Below the pieces are notes generated by a model. It ran no database searches. It had not been told where the DNA came from and saw only the letters and a list, made by a program, of their open reading frames with translations. This document shows positions 32,427 to 35,486 of a stretch of 35,486 bases of DNA, one piece after another (position 1 is the first letter of the stretch; each line of letters opens with the position of its first letter). The stretch comes from CAYLHS01 sp964383535 (GTDB lineage: Bacteria > Actinomycetota > Acidimicrobiia > Spongiisociales > UBA4744), in the NCBI GenBank assembly GCA_964383535.1, contig CAYLHS010000013.1, positions 1 to 35,486 on the forward strand, written 5' to 3'. The position numbers and the translations under genes were made by a program.

Positions 32427-33230
32427 ATGCTGATCGATGCGAGCGGATGGGCGCATATCGCTGAGGTGAATCCGCCGCAGTTGCCGGACATGAGCCATCG
32501 TGAGTTGGAGGGCGTGTGGCGCAACGTGCTGATCACCGACAACGTGATGGGCAAGATCAGAGTGTCTCCCTACGCGTTCGCCGCCCGGATCACTCACGAC
32601 ATTCCGTCGGTGCACCCGACGGTGGTTGTGTCAACGAGGGATCGCAACATTCTGGCGATCGAATCCGAGGTACGTGGGGCTCTTGGCAACGGCATCGATT
32701 CGTTCTTCGTCGTGATAGGCGACACGGTCCCCGCTGTCGACCATCTGGCCGACCACTACGAGATCGTCGAGCATCTGCGGAGCCTCCAGGAGCACATGCC
32801 GAGGTTCGAGGTGGGGATGCCGACGAGGTTCCGCGAGTGGCAGTTTCGGAGACGTATCGACCTGGGAGCGCAGTTCTTCATCGCCGGACCGGTGATCGAC
32901 CCTGAGACCGTGGGACCGCAGACGGAGAAGCTTCGGTTCAAGGACGGCGACCCGCCCGTGTATTTGGCGTTGATTCCACCGTTCTCGGTTCCATGGGTGG
33001 AGCGCGCAGAGCAGCTCGGCACGGTGGCGGCGACTGAAGGGCTGAAGCAACAGATCGGGGCACTCGCCCCTGAGCGACAGCGTGCGTTCGGCTGGGATCG
33101 GGCTGCGCTCACCGCCCGGCGAGCAAAGGAGCTCGGGTACGCGGGCGTGGTGCTCATGGGGTTGAAGTATTCGACGCTCGTCAACGGCGGCGCCGCCCAG
33201 TGGCGGGCGCAGCTCGAAACCGACGGCTGA
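32427..33230 (+). CDS. Methylenetetrahydrofolate reductase-like protein
   Basis: A 267-residue barrel protein of the MTHFR superfamily, likely supplying or handling the methyl donor for MetH. Glu13 in AEVNPP matches the catalytic Glu of the E. coli MetF FEFFPP motif. VVVSTRDRNILAIESEVRGALGNGIDSFFVVIGD corresponds to the FAD-binding CRDRN...TGD region. It is somewhat short and divergent from E. coli MetF, closer to the MTHFR half of bifunctional homocysteine methyltransferase/MTHFR proteins. It starts one base after metH, so it shares the SAM riboswitch. Its last codons and stop lie in a heptamer array. Confidence 0.85.
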   Translation: MLIDASGWAHIAEVNPPQLPDMSHRELEGVWRNVLITDNVMGKIRVSPYAFAARITHDIPSVHPTVVVSTRDRNILAIESEVRGALGNGIDSFFVVIGDTVPAVDHLADHYEIVEHLRSLQEHMPRFEVGMPTRFREWQFRRRIDLGAQFFIAGPVIDPETVGPQTEKLRFKDGDPPVYLALIPPFSVPWVERAEQLGTVAATEGLKQQIGALAPERQRAFGWDRAALTARRAKELGYAGVVLMGLKYSTLVNGGAAQWRAQLETDG

Positions 33231-33257
33231 TAGCGAACAGCTGAAGACTGGTGACCG
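33221..33257. repeat. Heptamer array spanning the stop codon of the MTHFR-like gene
   Basis: Five 7-bp units (types CGACGGC, GAACAGC, TGGTGAC) run from 33221 to 33255. The stop codon is the first three bases of the second unit. GAACAGC is identical to a unit at 560, and GACTGGTGACCG (33246-33257) is identical to 21852-21863. Confidence 0.7.
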
Positions 33258-33260
33258 GAC

Positions 33261-33288
33261 TCTCACCGGCTTCTCAGACTCCTCTCAT
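33261..33288 (+). promoter_or_regulatory. Three TCTCA boxes at 11-bp spacing
   Basis: TCTCA occurs at 33261, 33272 and 33283, exactly one helical turn apart. Direct repeats with an 11-bp period are the usual binding mode of OmpR/PhoB-family response regulators. A GACAGT sequence at 33310-33315, one base off TANNNT, could be the -10 box. No response-regulator gene is in the window. Confidence 0.5.
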
Positions 33289-33319
33289 GAATCCCTCAAG
33301 CGCGTGCGCGACAGTGACG

Positions 33320-33410
33320 ATGTCCAATCACAGAGACCTCAAAGGAGTTCTCACCAAACATCTCATCCTCCCTTCCCTTCCGAGAAGCGCCCCACAGGGG
33401 CGCTTCTCTC
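33320..33410 (+). ncRNA. Candidate small RNA between the MTHFR-like gene and sufU
   Basis: The region runs from just after the TCTCA boxes to a strong hairpin. It contains AAAGGAG and a CU-rich stretch with CCTCCC that could pair with Shine-Dalgarno sequences. An ATG at 33320 has no ribosome-binding site, and its frame passes through the terminator, so a peptide is less likely. Existence, ends and function are inferred only. Confidence 0.3.
33382..33408. terminator. Strong hairpin terminator between convergent units
   Basis: Perfect 12-bp arms (GAGAAGCGCCCC and its complement) around an ACA loop. On the plus strand it would end the metH operon or the candidate small RNA. On the minus strand it lies 61 bp beyond the sufU stop. 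Confidence 0.85.
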
Positions 33411-33468
33411 GTGGGAGAAGTCGGCTACCAGGCGCGAGGAGTCTGTGCCGGTACGCGGGGTGTGAGTC

Positions 33469-33912
33469 TCACCGCGTCTCGAGTGCCTGTTCGAGGGTGG
33501 TCCAGGGGAGCGAGGCACATTTGATCCTCACCGGGAACTTGCGGACACCCTGAAGCGCTTCGAGGTCGCCCAACACCGACCCAGGTCGCGCGGGATCGAG
33601 CCCATCGTCTCCCTGTTCGACGTCCATCATCCTCCTGAACCGGTGGATCAAGTCCGTGACCTCGCCGAGTGTCTTGCCCTTGATCGCCTCAGACATCATC
33701 GACGCGGACGCCTGACTGATCGAACAGCCCTGTCCGGTGATCGCAACGCCGGTGATCGTGTCGTCGTTGATGGCGAGATCGAGGGAGATCTCATCGCCGC
33801 ACAGCGGGTTCTGACCCTCACCGTGGGCGTCACAGCCGTCGATGTGCCCCTGGTTCCGCGGGCTCCGGTAGTGGTCCAGGATCACCTGCCGGTACAAGTC
33901 TTCAAGTGACAT
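33469..33912 (-). CDS. sufU: Fe-S assembly sulphur-transfer protein SufU
   Basis: Zinc-dependent sulphurtransferase that takes persulphide sulphur from SufS and passes it to SufBCD. The 147-residue protein has Cys38, Asp40, Cys63 and Cys132 as Zn site and sulphur acceptor. It also has the SufU-type insertion between the second and third cysteines, about 18 residues longer than in IscU (DVEQGDDGLDPARPGSV). The ATG at 33912 lies 11 bases inside the end of sufS, so the two are coupled. It is the last gene of the minus-strand suf unit. Confidence 0.94.
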   Translation of the reverse strand: MSLEDLYRQVILDHYRSPRNQGHIDGCDAHGEGQNPLCGDEISLDLAINDDTITGVAITGQGCSISQASASMMSEAIKGKTLGEVTDLIHRFRRMMDVEQGDDGLDPARPGSVLGDLEALQGVRKFPVRIKCASLPWTTLEQALETR

Positions 33913-35128
33913 CGAACAGCTTTCTTGCCTTGTGGAGTCCTGCGACCAGCGCATCCACGTCGGCCGGGACGTTGTACACGTAGAACGATACCCGTGCGGT
34001 CGCAGGAGCTCCGATCGTCCGTGCAAGCGGTCTCGCGCAATGGTGACCCGCCCGGATCGCGATCCCTTCACCGTCGAGGATGGTGGCGATGTCGTGCGGG
34101 TGGATCCCTTCCATCGTGAAGCTGATCACCCCACCCCGGTCGGTAGCGTTGCCAGGTCCGTAGATCGTCAGTCCCGGAATCTCGGCGAGGCGCTCGAGCG
34201 CCAAGGTGGTCAACTCCTGATCATGCGCGGCGACCGTCTGCATTCCGATCGAATCCAGGTAGTCCATCGCCGCCGCCAGGCCGACCGCCTCGACGAAGGG
34301 CGGCGTACCGGCCTCGAAACGGTGCGGGATGGAGGCCCAGGTCGAGGACTCGAGCTGCACGTCGGAGATCATCTCTCCGCCACCCTCGTACGGTTCCATC
34401 TCCTCGAATCGCTCCATCCGCCCCCACAGCACGCCGATACCCGTTGGGCCGAGCATCTTGTGACCCGAGAAGGCCAGAAAATCCGCGCCGATCCGATCCA
34501 CATCGACGGGAACGTGCGGGACGAGCTGAGCGGCGTCTACCACCACCAGCGCACCAGATGCGCTCGCCATCGCTGCCATCTCGGCGACCGGCGGTATCGT
34601 GCCGAGTACGTTCGACATGCCGGTGATCGCTACCACTCTGGCGCCATCGACCAGCCCTTCGAACGCGTCGAGATCCATCCGGTAGTCGGCGGTGAACGGC
34701 GTGTAGGCGAGGCGCGCGCCCGTGTAGCGGGCGACCATCTGCCATGGCACGACGTTGGCGTGGTGCTCCATCAACGTCAGCACGATCGTGTCACCCTGCC
34801 CGAGATGGTTGAGCCCCCACCCGTAGGCGACGGAGTTCAACGCCGAAGTTGCGCCCCGGGTGAACGCGACCTGGTTTGGCGACGTTCCGATGAACCTGGC
34901 GACGGTGCTGCGCGCCGACTCGTAGGCCATCGTCGACTCCTCCGACAAGGTGTAGGCGCCTCGGTACACGTTTCCGTACCGAGATCGGTACAGGTCGTCC
35001 ATTGCGTCGAGTACCTGTACGGGCTTCTGGCTGGACGCCGCGGAGTCGAGGAAGACGAGCGGCCTGTCGTGGATCAATCTCGACAGGATCGGGAAGTCCG
35101 CACGGAGGTGTGACAGGTCCGTTTTCAC
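33902..35128 (-). CDS. sufS: Cysteine desulfurase SufS
   Basis: PLP-dependent group II cysteine desulfurase that releases sulphur from cysteine for Fe-S assembly. The 408-residue protein has the PLP Lys224 (AFSGHKMLGPTGIG) and the catalytic Cys364 in RAGHHCARPL. HANVVPWQ (about 123-130) is also typical. The GTG at 35128 overlaps the stop of the upstream sufC by four bases (GTGA), and sufU starts inside its 3' end. The tight order sufC-sufS-sufU is the usual arrangement, and its upstream genes lie outside the window. Confidence 0.96.
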   Translation of the reverse strand: MKTDLSHLRADFPILSRLIHDRPLVFLDSAASSQKPVQVLDAMDDLYRSRYGNVYRGAYTLSEESTMAYESARSTVARFIGTSPNQVAFTRGATSALNSVAYGWGLNHLGQGDTIVLTLMEHHANVVPWQMVARYTGARLAYTPFTADYRMDLDAFEGLVDGARVVAITGMSNVLGTIPPVAEMAAMASASGALVVVDAAQLVPHVPVDVDRIGADFLAFSGHKMLGPTGIGVLWGRMERFEEMEPYEGGGEMISDVQLESSTWASIPHRFEAGTPPFVEAVGLAAAMDYLDSIGMQTVAAHDQELTTLALERLAEIPGLTIYGPGNATDRGGVISFTMEGIHPHDIATILDGEGIAIRAGHHCARPLARTIGAPATARVSFYVYNVPADVDALVAGLHKARKLFDVT

Positions 35129-35486
35129 ACGTGTGCCCTGAATCCTTCGTACCCTTCCTGCTCCAAACGCTGTGCGAGTTCCGGCCCGCCCGAGGCCACG
35201 ACATGACCATCGAAGAACACGTGCACGAAGTGAGGCGTGATGTAGTCCAGCAGCCGCTGGTAGTGCGTGATGATCAGAAACCCTCGTTCAGGTGTTGCGA
35301 GACGCTTCGCGCCCTCGGCGACGATCTTCAGTGCGTCGATGTCGAGTCCGGAGTCTGTCTCGTCCATGATCGCCAGCTCCGGCTGGAGGAGCGTCATCTG
35401 AAGGAGCTCGTTGCGTTTGCGCTCACCACCCGAGAACCCCTCGTTCAGGTAGCGGTCGGCGAACGACGCTTCCATCCCGATCTCTC
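35125..35486 (-). CDS. sufC: Fe-S cluster assembly ATPase SufC, second copy (partial, C-terminal part)
   Basis: The C-terminal 120 or so residues of a second SufC; the N-terminal part including Walker A lies beyond the right edge. The signature FSGGERKRNELLQM, the Walker B-Glu segment AIMDETDSGLDIDALK and the switch His in IITHYQRLLDYI are intact. It is very similar to E. coli SufC in this region, more than the copy at 20964. The frame remains open to the window end, so the first internal Met at 35475 is not the start. It is coupled to sufS by a GTGA overlap. Confidence 0.93.
   Translation of the reverse strand, partial: EIGMEASFADRYLNEGFSGGERKRNELLQMTLLQPELAIMDETDSGLDIDALKIVAEGAKRLATPERGFLIITHYQRLLDYITPHFVHVFFDGHVVASGGPELAQRLEQEGYEGFRAHV

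Noticed and set aside
33251..33553. Open frame of 100 codons over the metH-sufU gap
   Set aside because: It runs through a perfect 12-bp-arm terminator and into antisense of sufU, with no ribosome-binding site.
1..35486. tRNA or rRNA genes, insertion sequences, phage or toxin-antitoxin genes
   Set aside because: I looked for T-loop-like GGTTCGA contexts with cloverleaf arms and for transposase or integrase motifs and found none that held up; a tRNAscan or HMM search would be decisive.

Overview
The window is high-GC DNA, almost completely coding, with genes packed in ATGA/GTGA overlaps. The gene set (classical menaquinone genes menA/menB/menE, SUF iron-sulphur assembly with SufU, GTG/TTG starts, start codons 6-7 nt behind TANNNT -10 boxes, a group 2 sigma factor, UDG family 5) points to an Actinomycetota chromosome, perhaps a deep lineage such as Acidimicrobiia. 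That placement is inference. No tRNA, rRNA, CRISPR array, transposase or phage gene was seen.

Layout. 1-733: no confident gene; heptamer repeats and a terminator. 734-1735 (-): hexahaem c-type cytochrome lipoprotein with a collagen-like stalk and a DosR-like box upstream. 1897-4995: menA-menB (-) back to back with menE (+) across a 29 bp gap; menE is coupled to arfB, whose 3' end overlaps trehalose synthase treS (-). 7301-12134: a small unknown protein, then a YihY-type membrane protein and both halves of a heterodimeric ABC exporter in one coupled operon. 12209-12745: secreted protein of unknown role. 12857-14269: sufB. 14273-17014 (-): TPR protein, ArsR regulator, AMP nucleosidase, GlsB-like membrane protein, sigma factor. 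17150-19338: DUF4015-like lipoprotein and UDG family 5. 19388-21758: sufD, Rieske ferredoxin, sufC. 21892-22248: TraR/DksA-type zinc-finger protein. 22222-26594 (-): four-gene operon of a ThDP enzyme, a BASS-family transporter, an NAD-dependent epimerase and an SDR. 26908-28299: fumC. 28365-28610 (-): RRM protein. 28801-33230: SAM riboswitch, metH and an MTHFR-like gene. 33469-35486 (-): sufU, sufS and the 3' part of a second sufC.

How the genes relate. Three themes recur: respiratory electron transfer (menaquinone, multihaem cytochrome, fumarase), Fe-S assembly in three separated pieces with two different sufC genes, and methionine/folate one-carbon metabolism under a SAM riboswitch.

The most unusual signal is noncoding. 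At least thirteen short arrays with a strict 7-bp period but changing unit sequence occupy the intergenic gaps and in two places reach into gene ends. Several are followed by a GCGAGCGNAGCGAGC-like palindrome. A second noncoding signal is three TCTCA boxes spaced 11 bp apart in front of a short possible transcript with a strong terminator (33261-33408). No clearly new multi-gene defence or biosynthetic system was recognised.
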